Shown: positions 48,226-60,738 of the stretch, one piece after another
Layout: the number at the start of each line of letters is the position of its first letter
Position numbering within the stretch: position 1 is the first letter of the stretch
Assembly: GCA_036172665.1 (NCBI GenBank)
Contig: CM069870.1
Location: 62,744,212 to 62,808,211 of the forward strand
Reading direction: 5' to 3'
From: Prosopocoilus inquinatus
Lineage: Eukaryota > Arthropoda > Insecta > Coleoptera > Lucanidae
DNA: 64,000 nucleotides
The notes under the pieces: generated by a model
Seen by the model: the letters and a program-made list of their open reading frames with translations, nothing else
The model's database searches: none
Told to the model about the DNA's origin: nothing
Translations under genes and position numbers: made by a program

Positions 48226-48267
48226 TTACAACCTTACCCCTTACTCGCTCAACATAATCTATCTATA

Positions 48268-49529
48268 CGTGGCCTGCTGGAAAAGTTTCTGGAAACGGTA
48301 TGAAAAAACGCATATGAAATTTGGTAAACGGTATCATTGTTTTTCGAAGTATTCACCTTTGACGTCAATACACTTTTGCATACGGTCGAACCAATTTCTA
48401 AAGCACGTTTTCCACTCTAAAGATGGTACCTCAGAAACCAGTGTCCGGAATGTTTCAACCGCTGCTTCAGCCGACGAAAATCACTCACAACGCATTTTAT
48501 TTTTGATATTTGGGAACAAAAAGAAATCATTAGGTGATAAATCAGGTGAATATGGACAATGAGTCATTAATTCAACATTTTTGTTGGACAAAAAATCAAC
48601 TGTTTGACGAGCTGAGTGAGAGCTGGCGTTGTCATGATGTAGAATAATTCGTCGATTTCGATTGTTTCTTCTTATTTGATCGATGACTTCCGGAAAACAA
48701 ATTGTAGTATACCAATCAGCATTCACGGTTTTTCGATCCTCTAAACCCACGGTTGCTACATGTCCAGTTAAACTAACGAAACAAGCAATCATCTGCTTCG
48801 CAGCACTGCGTGAACGGACAACTTTTGTTGTTGGTTTTGGTTCATTTTGAAATACCCAAACGGTAGATTGTTTACTTTCTGGCTCGTACGAATAGGTCCA
48901 CGTTTCTTCACCAGTAACGATGTTATAAACTAAATTTGAACGACCTCCATTGAATTTCTTGAGCATTTTGCTCTTCTGTTAAATTGTTTGGGATCCAACG
49001 ACTGCAAAGCTTTCGTACGTTCAAATGATCATGCAAAATCTGGTGTATTGCTTTCATGTCAATGCGTAAGGATGCTTGAATCTCACGGTATGTCACATGT
49101 TGATCTCGCTGAAGCATTTCACGCACAGCATTTACATTAGTGGCAACAACAGATGTTGATGGACGACCTTCACGAAATTCGTCACTGAGAGAGGTACGTC
49201 CACGCTGGAATTCGGCAAACCAATTATAAACACTGCTCTTTAATGGTGCTTCATGTCCAAAAGCCAAATGAAGCCGATCGGGGCATTGTTTCGACGTTAA
49301 CCATATTTGAAATCGTAAAAAATTATGGCACGAGAATTTTCACGCGAGATTTCCATGTTTACACAAAATTACTTTTTGTGTAATGCTGTCCAAACAAAAC
49401 TAGTTCACTTGGATAGGAACTGTCAATAGAATTATAGGCGAAAAACGTCAAATTTTTCATATATGACAGTTGATAAACGCTAACAATTCTAAACCTCCTA
49501 GATTCCAGAAAATTTTCCAGCAGCCCATG
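48268..49529 (-). mobile_element. Mariner transposon 2 (inactive)
   Basis: Inverted repeats of about 27 bp (GGCCTGCTGGAAAAGTTTCT and the inverse near 49505-49526) are flanked by TA. The transposase reads on the minus strand in two frames, 49267-48923 (helix-turn-helix part) and 48966-48481 (catalytic part), which overlap at a frameshift. Only fragments of the final C-terminal segment follow the stop near 48481. The second and third Asp (HHDNASSH and PNDFF) are 34 residues apart, as in mariner. The first catalytic motif reads VTGEET, with Glu in place of Asp. Confidence 0.88.
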
Positions 49530-49649
49530 TACAGAATACACATATTTTCCAATGTTAATTACAATTACAATTTTCTTTAATTCTTTTGCGGGTCCTGAGA
49601 GAAGAGAGAGCCAAACTTCTTCTTTGCTTTGCAAATCCAACCGATGCAT

Positions 49650-50280
49650 AGTGCGTCGAGCTGTGGACAAAAATCGAAAATGCAATGTTTTTTTTAAGGG
49701 ATATTAAGATTTCAGTACTCACCAAATAATGTCTAAAAACTAAATAAAATCACTATTTCTTTGATTTCTTTGTTTTTTGTAACTATTTATGATATAGTTT
49801 TTGAAAGTTCAAGGACCCTATGCCATAGTAACATTTACGTTTCATTGAATGTTACCTTACATATTCAACTAAAAAAAAAAAACTAAATAATTTTGACTAT
49901 TAATCCTAACAACGGAGTCTTCTATTACAGATATGAATAATTTCAAACTAATTTGTGAGGATATTTTAACATTAAACTGCAAATGAAAATTATCTTATTT
50001 CAAGAATTAAACGTAAAGTTTAATCGAATATTACAAAAATACGTAAAGAAACGTATCGAATATTTTTTTTAAATCTGATTCCTTCATCCACGTGTTTTAC
50101 GAAAACAAGAAATTCTCCTGCTACTACCTGTTAATATGCTGGTAATTCACCGAAAAATTTGTTTTAGCAACGTTTCCCATATCACCAATAAACAAATTTT
50201 TAACAAGTGAATTTCCTGTCAAGGAAACATCAAAATCAATACAATCAAACCCAAAAGATGTTAAAAAAATGTAAATATAT
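49650..50280. other. Intergenic, no gene seen
   Basis: An AT-rich stretch with no conserved frame or recognisable repeat. Confidence 0.4.
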
Positions 50281-50419
50281 TCATATATTCAGCATCTCGG
50301 TAACCCGCAAAAATTTTAGGCTACAAACGATAAATTCTTAAAAGCATGTCGACCTTCAACATTTTCAGTACTCAATCGTATTTCGCAGTGCACGCAAGAC
50401 TACTTAAATTGACAGAAAA

Positions 50420-50542
50420 ATGGTAAATATAAAATCCACTCAATTATCGAACACAATTTTTTTATTCCTTTTTTAGAACCAGCTGCATTTTACGTATTTT
50501 TTAATTATAGAACTGATTGTGATTGTACATTCGTCGCATCAG
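50420..50542 (+). pseudogene. Orphan type A exons 1-2, second copy
   Basis: ATG at 50420-50422 directly before GTAAAT, and exon 50477-50542 encoding NQLHFTYFLIIELIVIV..., are the duplicate of 7971-8093. CAGTGCACGCA lies 34 nt before the ATG. The predicted peptide is unchanged and the splice sites are intact. It could be an alternative first exon pair for A7 or a remnant. Confidence 0.55.
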
Positions 50543-51379
50543 GTGAGTTATTTTTAAAGGCAGAAAAGCTATAACAAAGGTTAGAAACTGCGAAAAATGT
50601 TATACTAACCGTTTAGTTTTACCATAACCAGTCAGCGGACTCGGAAAGTTTTTTCGGCTGAAAGCAGTTTGAGACAGCAACAGTCCGACTCGACGCGGGG
50701 CCATTAAATGCTACGCACGCTTATACGTGATTTTTAATCAGTATAATATCGTCAGGGTAAAAAAAAACAAAGGATGTAATTACAAAAGATAAGATTTCTT
50801 GAATTTAGGAATAACAATTTAGTTGATTTGAATTAAAGAGAAGCACGAACCGCTTCTGCGCAACATGTTTGTCATGGTGCGGCGCATTGTTTCCGAGCAT
50901 CCAGTCAACCGCCTCATTATTGTGGGTCACGAGTTAGGAATGTACTGTTTCCTTGACTGCTTGCCGATTGTTCACTATTCCTAGACCCGCTGGAGCTCTT
51001 TCAGAAATTGAAAAGAGCGCACTCTGGGTAATATTATATAATATTATTCTACTTGTAGAACTAATAAATATTATTATTATTATTATTATTATTCTTTCTC
51101 TCTCGTCTACGTGATTTTGTATATTTTGCTTTTCGTTTTAAACGCCTCAATTGCTCTCCCGTTACAGTTTTAGAACGCAATCCGCTGGCGAATATGTTAA
51201 GTCGCGTACACATTTTATTTGTAACACCGCAGCGCTCCGTTGCAATAGTAAACCGTAAAACTTTTTCCGGTCCGTTCTTTTACCATAACTAAAAGAAAAT
51301 ATCAGTTTTAATCTCAATCTGAAGCTGGTACATATCATCTAAGAAAACTACCGCATTAAGGAGAAGAACTTTCTTTAAA

Positions 51380-51660
51380 ATAAGCTAATTGACTAAAGAT
51401 ATTGGTTTCCACATTAGAGAAATATCTATATCAATTATATTTGGTTGACATAAATGTTGTCACGTTTGAAAAATTATTATCTTTTTTACTTTTGGAGTTA
51501 CACAAAATTTAACACGAGTACTTTTAGGTTGATTTGAAAAAATTATTTAGTTAGCATTTCACAAGTAGGGTCATCGATATAGGCGTAATTGCTGCTGAAA
51601 TTGTCTAGCATGAATTACCGACGTCTGCTTAGCTTGTCTCTTGTGCCCCGAATGGAAACC
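51380..51660 (+). pseudogene. Type B gene relic (intron segment)
   Basis: TTAGTTAGCATTTCACAAG through GAAATTGTCTAGCATG and GACGTCTGCTTAGCTTG parallels the B1 intron at 300-410. The preceding bases resemble a ruined DLQES exon. The equivalent is missing from the first duplicate near 8750. Confidence 0.45.
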
Positions 51661-52941
51661 GTTTGAGTAGCACCGATGACTATTGGAATGCGTTGCGCAA
51701 TGTGTTTTTAAAATCGGTGTGACTACCTAACTATTTAAGTTTTATAAACTGTGTCACTGTATCAACAAAAAGTAAATGTTTTGTGTTGTAACTTACGGTT
51801 TTTGTAACAGATATTCGATATGACCTTTTTCTGCATCTTTTCACATGATTGATGAATATGCCGCCGTACACAACGCGTCTTAGGGCTCTCTTCGGCGAAA
51901 TATAACTTATTATTTAATCAATAATATTTTTTTTAATTTAATTTAAACTGCCGTTACTTCTGGATACACGTTTTGACTCGCATACTAGAAGTGCAAGGTT
52001 TTTCGAGAGCGTTCAGAAGTTCTGTATGAATGTCAGCCTAATGAATCAGGAAAGCCGGGCAATAATTTGAATTGCTGCTCTGCATTGCATTATTGTTATT
52101 ATATTATATTATTATTTCATTTTATTTTGTATTCTTTTAAACTTTTATTTTATTTAGTTTAGCTTTTTTGCAGTTACGTACATTTCTTTCTTTGCGCTTG
52201 CTATTTATGTTTACATATTTTCAGAGACACACGGTCAAACTGCATTTTGCTACGGTCAAGTCCCTTGGACCTTGTAGCTTAACGAACCATTTTTTATACT
52301 TGCTCTCGCCTTTTTAGTAGAATTTATTTTGTTTTTTTTTACAAATTTTTTTGCGACGAGGGTTACATCTTTTTTTTTATAAATGTTTTGGATTTATTTA
52401 TTTTTTTGTTACTACTTATTTATTTACTTACGTGTTGTATGTATTTGGTATTATCCTTTATTTTTGTAGTTTTCTATTGATGAATTAAAAATAAATGGCG
52501 GTGAGTTAAAAAAGAACCGTCGGTTATTCACTCATTTACTTTCCAAAAGGTTTACACTTTTCGCATCGTTACAGAAAATTGGAAAAGTATATTTAACTTA
52601 AAAACTACTTAAAGGATTGCTATCAACAAGTTCTTATAGTTAAAAAATCAAAAAATAAATAACTCCATTTCAAATTATATTATTATTAGAAAAAACTTGT
52701 CTCTGAACTGTTTCGGTTATATTATTCCTTTCGTTTATCCAGATTCTGGAAAAAGGCCAGACAAACTTTAGCATGTTCGTTTAATCAACCGGAAACTCAT
52801 TTTTTTAGACTCTGCAGAAAAGTAGGGTTGCCACTTCTCCATGAAATTATCACTTTATTAACAGCAAAAGAATTTGTGCCACAAGTTATATGCATACAAA
52901 CAAGTTGACCTCCGAGTTTTTTAGTATCAAGTCTTCTTTGG

Positions 52942-52977
52942 CAGTGCACGCAGACAGTTTAATCTCGCACCGAAATG
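52942..52977 (+). promoter_or_regulatory. A7 core-promoter block and start codon
   Basis: GGCAGTGCACGCAGA lies 33 nt before the ATG at 52975. The donor here is GTGAAT rather than GTAAAT. Confidence 0.5.
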
Positions 52978-55720
52978 GTGAATAAAAACTTCAGTCATCT
53001 ATTGTATACACTTTTTTTCTTTTTTAGAATCGGCTCAATTTTACATATTCCCTAATTATAGCAGTGGTGGTGACTATATACTCGTCAAATCAGGTGAATT
53101 ATTTTTAAAGATAGTCAAGATATATCAAAAGTTAGAGAAAGCGTTTTATGTTATCATGGAATCATAAAATAACATGTTGGAATGCATGAATTTCGTTGCT
53201 TGCCTTTGAGTCTCAAGTTATCTAGGCTATTGGAACTCCTAACATATTATTTTCTTTAATTACAGTTTTTGGTCACAATTGCGTTGTTTTCGGTTAATTT
53301 TCTTAAATAATCATGATCTTTCCTCCCTTTGATTTTTTACTTTGTATAATTTTGTGCTGCTTACCATTACAAAAAAAAAAAAAAAAACGTTTCAGCTGTC
53401 TATCAAACAAGAAACTGTGTTGATTGACTTCTACACGTACGTTATTTATATTTTTAAACGGTGATAATAAATTGAAGATTAAATATTTGTCTGGTTTCAC
53501 GCTTTATTTTTATTTACCATTGGCAGTGTACCTAAACCGCATTTACACGGTAATAGTTTCTGTGATAATTGCTCTCATGACAACTACTGTCACCGAAACT
53601 GTCTACCTGAAAATGAGGTTTTATTATCTATCCTCTTTGGATGTTATCGGAGCAAGAGTATTTATTTTAGTTATCGTACATGGTATCTATGTTTTGGGCT
53701 AATGATCCTAGTCCTAGTTCAAAAAACATTGCCGTTCTGGTAACTATTGCGTAATTTTCGGTTTAGTTTCCTAATAATAATGATACACATATCTTTTCTA
53801 TCTTTAATTATTACATTGTGTCTAAAACTTTGTGAATTTACAATCGACATTTTCTTCTGCATTTCAGGAGTCTACCAAAGATGAAAACGGCTTGAATAAA
53901 TTTTATTCTGACGTGCTACAAAAATTGGATGTATGTATGAATTATAATTTAGAAAATCAGATTGACCATTGTCGGATTTTATAGGAAATCAAAGAATCAT
54001 CAGCATCATTTCAAAAGGCGTTTAAAGAATCAACAGATACATTGGAGCAACTCAAGGTAGTACACGAAGTCAGCAGTGAGTTGTCAATAATACAATTCAA
54101 CTGAACCGCGGGTTTTCTGTAATTTATCAATGTTTCCATTTGATTTGAGTTTAAGAAAATTGTTTCACATTACCTAATGAAACAGTTACATCAAATTCTC
54201 ATGAAAATTCGTTAGATTTTTTTTGTACATCAATCTGTTTGTTTGCAGCAAAAACAATTAGAGACAGAACAAGCCTTGAACAAGATTATGAGGGCTATAC
54301 ACTTATTAACAGACGTAAGTATTTCAAACAGCGTTGTCTCACAATAATAACTACCAAACTTTCTTAGAATTGATTCGGTCTTGTCCAAAATTAACTGGAT
54401 GCATAATAAACACACATTTATTTGTATTAGTACTGTGTAGTATTGTTAGGAATTTAGGGTTCACTTAATTTTTATCCGAAGTATGATCAAGACTGTTAAT
54501 TTTTATCTTAATGCAAAACACGTTACACAGAATAAACTAATTTATTCAAAACTGAACATAAATCACTAAGGACTTAGACTTGGAATTTCAATAGCGGAGC
54601 GTTCAGGTTTACAATTTATTGCATTCTGTAGTTCATCTACCAGCTAGTCGGTTTTGTAGCATCCGCTGGCCACGAGAAATTTTTTCGCTGAGAAAATTCT
54701 AACGGTCGAAGGGGATGGGCCCCCTCGAACTTTCCAGGCTGACGCCTAGACTCTGACGTTAGGCGTTAGATTATCAAAGTATTTATAATTTTTCAAATTC
54801 TTAAAGCATTCAAAGGATAGTTGAACAGCTGGAACATAATATTCGATTTGCATCTGCACTGATAAATACAAGTGGTAGTACTTTACTACCATTAATAATA
54901 ATACATAGAATTTTATGTCATATTAAAAATTTGCTTTAAATATCATTAAATTTTAAAGTAAAAATGATTTAATTTTGCCACCACTTTTATCAGTGTGCTC
55001 CCAAATTATAATAATGACAGATTATAATATACTTAATAATATAATGTAAATATTTAGTTGATCTCTAAAAAAAGTTCTTTTTTCCTTAAAAAAAATACTT
55101 AAGAAAACCTTCTCTGTTTCAAGTATCCTTCCTCTAAGTTCAGCCTCGGAGAACTGCTAATTTCTGCCATAACAAACGAGGACATCAAACAAGTCAAACT
55201 CCTGTTGGAAGTTGGTGCTCCTGTCGAATACCAGAATTCCGAAAAGAACCGGCCTATACACTTGGCTGTGATACATCGCCAACTCCAAATACTGGAGGAC
55301 TTACTTGAACACAAAGCAGACATTGAATCAAAAGGTGTATTCGATCAGTCTGCATTGGTCATGACGAGCTTCGTGAATTGTGTGGAGTGTGCCAAAATTT
55401 TATTGGACAAAGGAGCCGATCTTGGAAGCCGCGATCAATGGGGGAATACGGCGATGGTACACTCATGTAGATCCGGTTACAAGGAATACATTGAATTGTT
55501 ACTTTCGAGAGGGGCTGATATAAACGAAGTTCAAAGTGGTGGTATGTCCGGACTCCATTGGGCTGCACGGGACGGACATTTGCCCATTGTAATATATTTG
55601 GTAGAAAAGGGTGCTGACGTGAATTTAAAGACTAATGCTGGACTAACTCCACTGGATGAAGCACTTGCCAGTAATCATCCCTTAGTCGCTGACTACCTTC
55701 GAAGTATTAAAAAAAACTAA
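52975..55720 (+). CDS. Ankyrin gene A7 (type A), intact chimera
   Basis: Exons: 52975-52977 (ATG only), 53028-53093 (NRLNFTYSLIIAVVVTIYS), 53868-53930, 53985-54056, 54249-54314 and 55124-55720, all phase 0. The predicted protein is about 288 residues: signal peptide, 67 residues of charged helix and six ankyrin repeats with CxxC (VNCVECAKILL) and an extra Cys in HSCRSG. Up to about 55295 the sequence follows A2; from about 55310 onward, including the 3' flank, it follows A4. The A4-derived part lacks the A2 frameshift. Intron 2 holds a truncated A3/A4-type exon 3 (53396 onward: LSIKQETVLIDFYT, then broken). AATAAA lies near 55752. Confidence 0.85.
53396..53445 (+). pseudogene. Truncated A3/A4-type exon 3 inside A7
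   Basis: After GTTTCAG the reading LSIKQETVLIDFYTYV matches the exon 3 start of A3 and A4. It then runs into intron-like sequence without a donor. A2 has lost this stretch by a deletion of about 0.3 kb. Confidence 0.6.
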
Positions 55721-57190
55721 AAATTGATTGAATTGTGAATGTTTAAAGAAGAAGTAAATAAACATAAGCAAACACTTTTATTTATGGATGTGGAATTGAA
55801 TTTGCAATTCTAAATTGAAATTGCAGTTTAAATAAAACTAAATTACTATATTCTTGATCTAATTCTTGATGGACCCGAATAAAAATATCTTTTTTATTTT
55901 ATCCTTATTATTTCTCACGCTTAGCCGAGTTATAGCTTCAGAACCAAAGACCAAATTTTATTTTATACTATGTATACTTAATTCTCCGCCAAATTATTGT
56001 TAACTTTGGCCTGACATACAGAGTCTCCCAAGTTGAGGTGGCCTATTAAAAGTTTTAGGGAAAGGGAAAGCCTTTAATACATTACCCCAGGAGAAACTGA
56101 TTTTTCCAACTAAACACAAAAAATTGTAACGGTAACGGTGAACCTCCACCATTGTCACTCTTAGGGGCGTAGGATTTTTGGGGTACGTAGATAGAGCTTT
56201 GTTAAAACAAAGTAGATTGCAAAAAATATACCTTTCATTAAGTTTCAATTAAATTAAATGCTCAGGGGATTCAGGGTTCTACATGTACGTTCGTCCTCGG
56301 CACAAACAAATCAAGTGTAAAGTTTTGGTGATGTTGGGGCCGTATGGTCTGCCGTACTTCGGAGCTGTTGTAGGAGTTAGTCGGCCTCGAGTTGATCTAA
56401 GGGCTTCTCGATGGCTTATTGAGATGTTGCTTATCTCGTTGAGGCGGCCACTGGGTTTACCTCTGAGGCGAGGGTTAATGGCGACTGTGTTGTGACCAGA
56501 GGGTCGGTACTGGCCTTCCTGGAGAGTCTAAGCCCTTTTAGTGAGTCGCACCAGGTCTTAGTAAACGACAGCTACCCCAAATTCGAACCGGTTTATTTAT
56601 ACTCGTTTGTTTACCAATCTCTGCTTACTTCATCTGGCCAATAATTATTACTCGAGTTTGCGATGTGCTTGGCATGGTTGTTCCGATTTCACGGTTCACG
56701 CAATGCCTTCTGCTGAAGTTTGGGTTTCGAAATTGGAATACGATTACAAGTCGATTACAGATAACGTTTAAGTGTGTTAATTATTTTCACAAATTTTAAA
56801 TGATTTTAAAGAAAATTTAATCTTGACATTTTATAAAACATTTAATCATTCCGGCTATTTCAGAAGGCACCATTAACTTTCTTATTTTAAATTGATTACT
56901 ATACTTTATACACCTAAATGTAACCAATCTTCAGATGTCTTAAAATTTATTTAAGAAATTGTTTTGATGTCCTTTCACTTAAGGGAATTTATTTCCGGCA
57001 CTTTCAAATTTCAAGATCCCGGTGACATATCTTTTCAAAGTATAATCTTCAACCGTTCAAATCAAATCTTAATTATCCTTGAAAAACATCACAGGATGTT
57101 CACAATATGATGTCGAACCTCTTTACGTTTGCGTTTGCATGACCAAAACCCAGTTTTCGTAAATAGGACATCCTGTATACATATTTTTCC
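55721..57190. repeat. 3' flank of A7, duplicate of the A4 3' flank
   Basis: The sequence follows 30560-32800 closely, without the two MITEs at 31780 and 32557. No separate gene is seen. Confidence 0.7.
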
Positions 57191-57475
57191 ATCATGAAAT
57201 ACAGAATCATCATAATAATTTATTATTTCCTTTGTGTTTCCAAATTCTGGAAACGTAGTGTTATGCGGAGACTAACTTTATATTCGTTAATCAACTGAAA
57301 ACTTATTTTTTTATCTTCTGTAGTATACTTAAATTGATATTCTTCAAATAATTATTCATCAATTTTATTAATCGCGAAAGTTTTTCATCCCAAACAATAA
57401 ACATGTTGGCCTTTCAGTTTCTTAGTATTGAACCGCAGTTGGCAGTGAAGGCAGACCACTGAAATTAACATAGTA

Positions 57476-58440
57476 ATGGTAAATATATATTTACTTGAGA
57501 TAATAGATTTTTTCTCCTTTTTAGAATCAGCTATATTTTACGTATTTCTTAATTATAGGTGATAGTGATTGTGAATATACATTCCTGGAATCTGGTAAAT
57601 TATTTCTAAACACGGTATACAGATTCCATCACATTAAGTAAGCACGCCCGTTTGCTCACCAGGCAGTTTCACATTGTGAGCGCAAGTATATACATGCGAT
57701 CTATATTGAAAACGCTCGCGCTCTACCGACAAAATTATTTCATTGTAATCAGACATGGTAATTACTTTGCCTACAAACGTATTACATATTTGTTTACAAG
57801 TAGTGTAAAAATTCAGGATATTGATACGCATCGGTAGGATACAAATAATCTTAATGAGTGTATGGATTTCGTAAAAATTACGAATGCATTTCGTATCCTT
57901 TAACTTAATCGAATTATAATAAAATTAAAATGAACAGAATCTGAACTGTAGAAATAAAAGTCAAACTATCCAAATGTGAACAATAGCAAGAGAAGTATTG
58001 TAATAGGATCACAGTCCATTTAACATACCACACGTTAGCATACAAGCAACTACCGCATATTCAACACATAATACTGATCCACTTGATTACATTTACCGAT
58101 GTATGCTAATTCTGTGCCTACTTGAAGTGGTTTTATCTATATATATCGCTTTCGGCAAATGACTATGATGTAATAGAAATTAGAAACCAACGAATTACAC
58201 ACAGAAAAGTATGATTTCATTGCTTACAATCTGGGCTATTGGATTTCCTAAAGTGTGTCTTTGTGTTTCTTTAAAATATTTCTGTATTGGTCACAAATTT
58301 CTTGTTTTCGGTTATTTTCTTGATAATCAAAATTAATTCCTGTCTTTGATTATTACTTTCTAAGAATTTCTGCTATCTACCCTCGTAATTTTTTATACGT
58401 TTCAGTCATCTATGAGTCTGTCTGTCTTTTATGCTTACGT
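57476..58440 (+). pseudogene. Type A relic A8 (exons 1-3 only)
   Basis: ATG at 57476-57478 before GTAAAT lies 33 nt after CAGTGAAGGCAGA. Exon 2 at 57525-57589 starts NQLYFTYFLII and then has one extra base that breaks the frame. A degraded exon 3 follows the acceptor near 58406 (SSMSLSVFYAYV). No helical or ankyrin exons follow before the Penelope-like element at 58.5 kb. Confidence 0.65.
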
Positions 58441-58626
58441 CTCTTTTCACGAGGAAAGTAATACGTCTCTATTTAGTTTCGCACATTAGATGAAATACGA
58501 TATTAAGTTAACCTTTATGATAATCTTTTTTAAGTCACGACCAAAGACTTAGTTAGGAAGTAAGTTGAAAATCTAACGGGATATGGTCACTGGACGATTA
58601 GTAAAAGGCAACTCCTTTGTTTAAGG

Positions 58627-58666
58627 CCTCAATATTTCGTTGTATTTAACAACTTCATCAGGAGGT
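58627..58666 (-). ncRNA. Hammerhead-like motif in Penelope terminal repeat
   Basis: On the minus strand: CCTC, CTGATGA, a GTTG/CAAC stem with 7-nt loop, GAAA, TATT, then GAGG. CCTC and GAGG would pair as stem I, and stem III is minimal. Minimal-stem-III hammerheads have been reported in Penelope-like elements. The position near the element's 3' end fits. The match is by eye only. Confidence 0.55.
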
Positions 58667-60738
58667 TTACTATAAAGTTAACAAGAGGTTAAATAATCCA
58701 AATCTTAAGGTTACACTACTTACAACTAGAGATGGATGAATTGGTCAACAAATACAATCATTGAAGCCACAATTGGGCTGTGATTACATGTTAAAATTAC
58801 AAGAAAAATAAAAACGTCGTACTGCGTTACTTAAGTCAGACATGTGCACAAGAACAATGGCGGAATTGGCGGTAATTGTCAAGGATCAAGTAACCAACTG
58901 AACAACTTAAGAAAACTAATTACCCTAAGTAACGAATGAGGGAAGTTCAAAAAATATTTTTAACAAACCTAAGAATATGAGCATAAATGTTGCTGATGTC
59001 AATATCCGACCTGAAATTGACAGAATGTTCATTCTTTTGAATATGAATCATTTCTAAGAAAAGTCTGTTCTTTAGATTTTTTCAAGTGTTAAAATGCTAG
59101 TATTGTCAAAATCAAATCGGTGATCACTTTCCACAGCATGAGATGCCAAGGCACAAGCTACCTTCCCTGTTCTAATGTCGCTTTTATGTTGGGAAATGCG
59201 ATTTTTTAACCATTGTCCCGTTTGCCCAATGTATTCCTTTTCGCAATCAGTACATGGTATTGAGTAAACTAGACCGCTGTTAAACAGAAAAGGTGTCTTG
59301 TCCTTTGTTTTAGTGAAAACAATATTGATAGTATGATTATTATATTGTACAATGTTCAAAAATTTAAAATCTTGAAAAATATTGATGACTTTATTACTTA
59401 GGGAGTTAATGTGTATTAATTTTCTGAATTTCCTATCATTGTTGTTATCATCCAGATGACATGGTAATTTGTTGTTTTGGTAAATTAATCTGTAAGTTAA
59501 TGCTTTGGGGAAACCATTATTAGTGAAAAGTTTGAATAGTTTATCTAAATTTTCTTTCAGAAAGACCGGATGACTAATATGAGTAACTCTGTTTTTCATT
59601 GAAATAATTACATTCATTTTTTTTTTTCATTGTATGGGTAGAATGAAAATTAATATATCTGTCAGAGGCTGTTGGTTTTTGATACCAGTTTAGTCGTATA
59701 CTCTGATCTTCCATTCTAATTACTTGTGTGTCAAGAAAAGGTACACTGTTATTTTTCTCTTCTTCAATAGAAAATTGTAGGTGTTCATTAAAACTATTGA
59801 AAGTGATCAGAATATATTGCAACTGGTCTACAGGAATTGCAGTAATCAAATCGTCAACATATTTATAAATAAACGGAAGTTGAAACGTTAATTTATCTAA
59901 AACAAAATCTAATAATTTGTCCATCACCATAAGGGCTAATATGGGGCTAATGGGGTTACCCATAGGTACACCGAATTTTTGTAAGTAAATTACATTATTG
60001 AATGAAAAATAATTGTTGTTAAAAATGAAATTCAAACACTTCAAAAATTGTTCAAGAGTGAGTTTACAATAAGGTTCGATCCTGTGCCAATCCTCTGTGA
60101 TGATATCAACAACCAAATCAATTGGAATGTTAGTAAACAGTGAAACTACATCTAGCTAAATCAACACATAATCGTTTGGAAGAATGACATTTTTCATTTG
60201 ATCTACAAAGTTAAAGGTATCTTTAATATTGTACCTAGTTTTTAAACTGAAGGCTTTATTAAGTATTTCTGACAAAAATTTGGCTAAATTATAGGTCGTG
60301 GATCCGACGCTACTGACTATGGGTCTCAAGGGCACATCTGGCTTATGTATCTTAGGTAAACAGTAAAGTTTAGGACAAATTGAGTTGTAAGTAACTAGTT
60401 GCTTGAAATTGTCAATGTTTATATTTTCGGTTTGTTTCAACTGTTTAAGAATTTTGTTAAGTTTAGTTTGCACACTACTAGTAGGGTCTTTGTTGACCTT
60501 AACATATGCTTCATCCTCCTGCAACAGCTTATTGACTTTATTATCGTAGTCGCTTCTGTCCATGACCACAGTGACATTGCCTTTATCGGCTTTCAGGATG
60601 CAAATTTGAGGGTTATTCTTAAGAAAATTCTTAGTTTTCCTAAGAATTCCTTCATAGTCTGACGGTGGTCTTTCCCATTGTAAGGAATTGGTAATCACAT
60701 TAGTGGCTCTTTCTCGGACAATGTTTTTTTCTTACTGT

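Noticed and set aside
53424..53702. 92-residue frame in A7 intron 2
   Set aside because: The A2 copy retains only part of it through an indel, so the frame is not conserved; it fits intron sequence.
219..58440. Relation of the family to spider latrotoxins or viral ankyrin proteins
   Set aside because: Only the general ankyrin fold is shared. Size, exon layout and N-terminal region differ, and nothing specific in sequence supports it.
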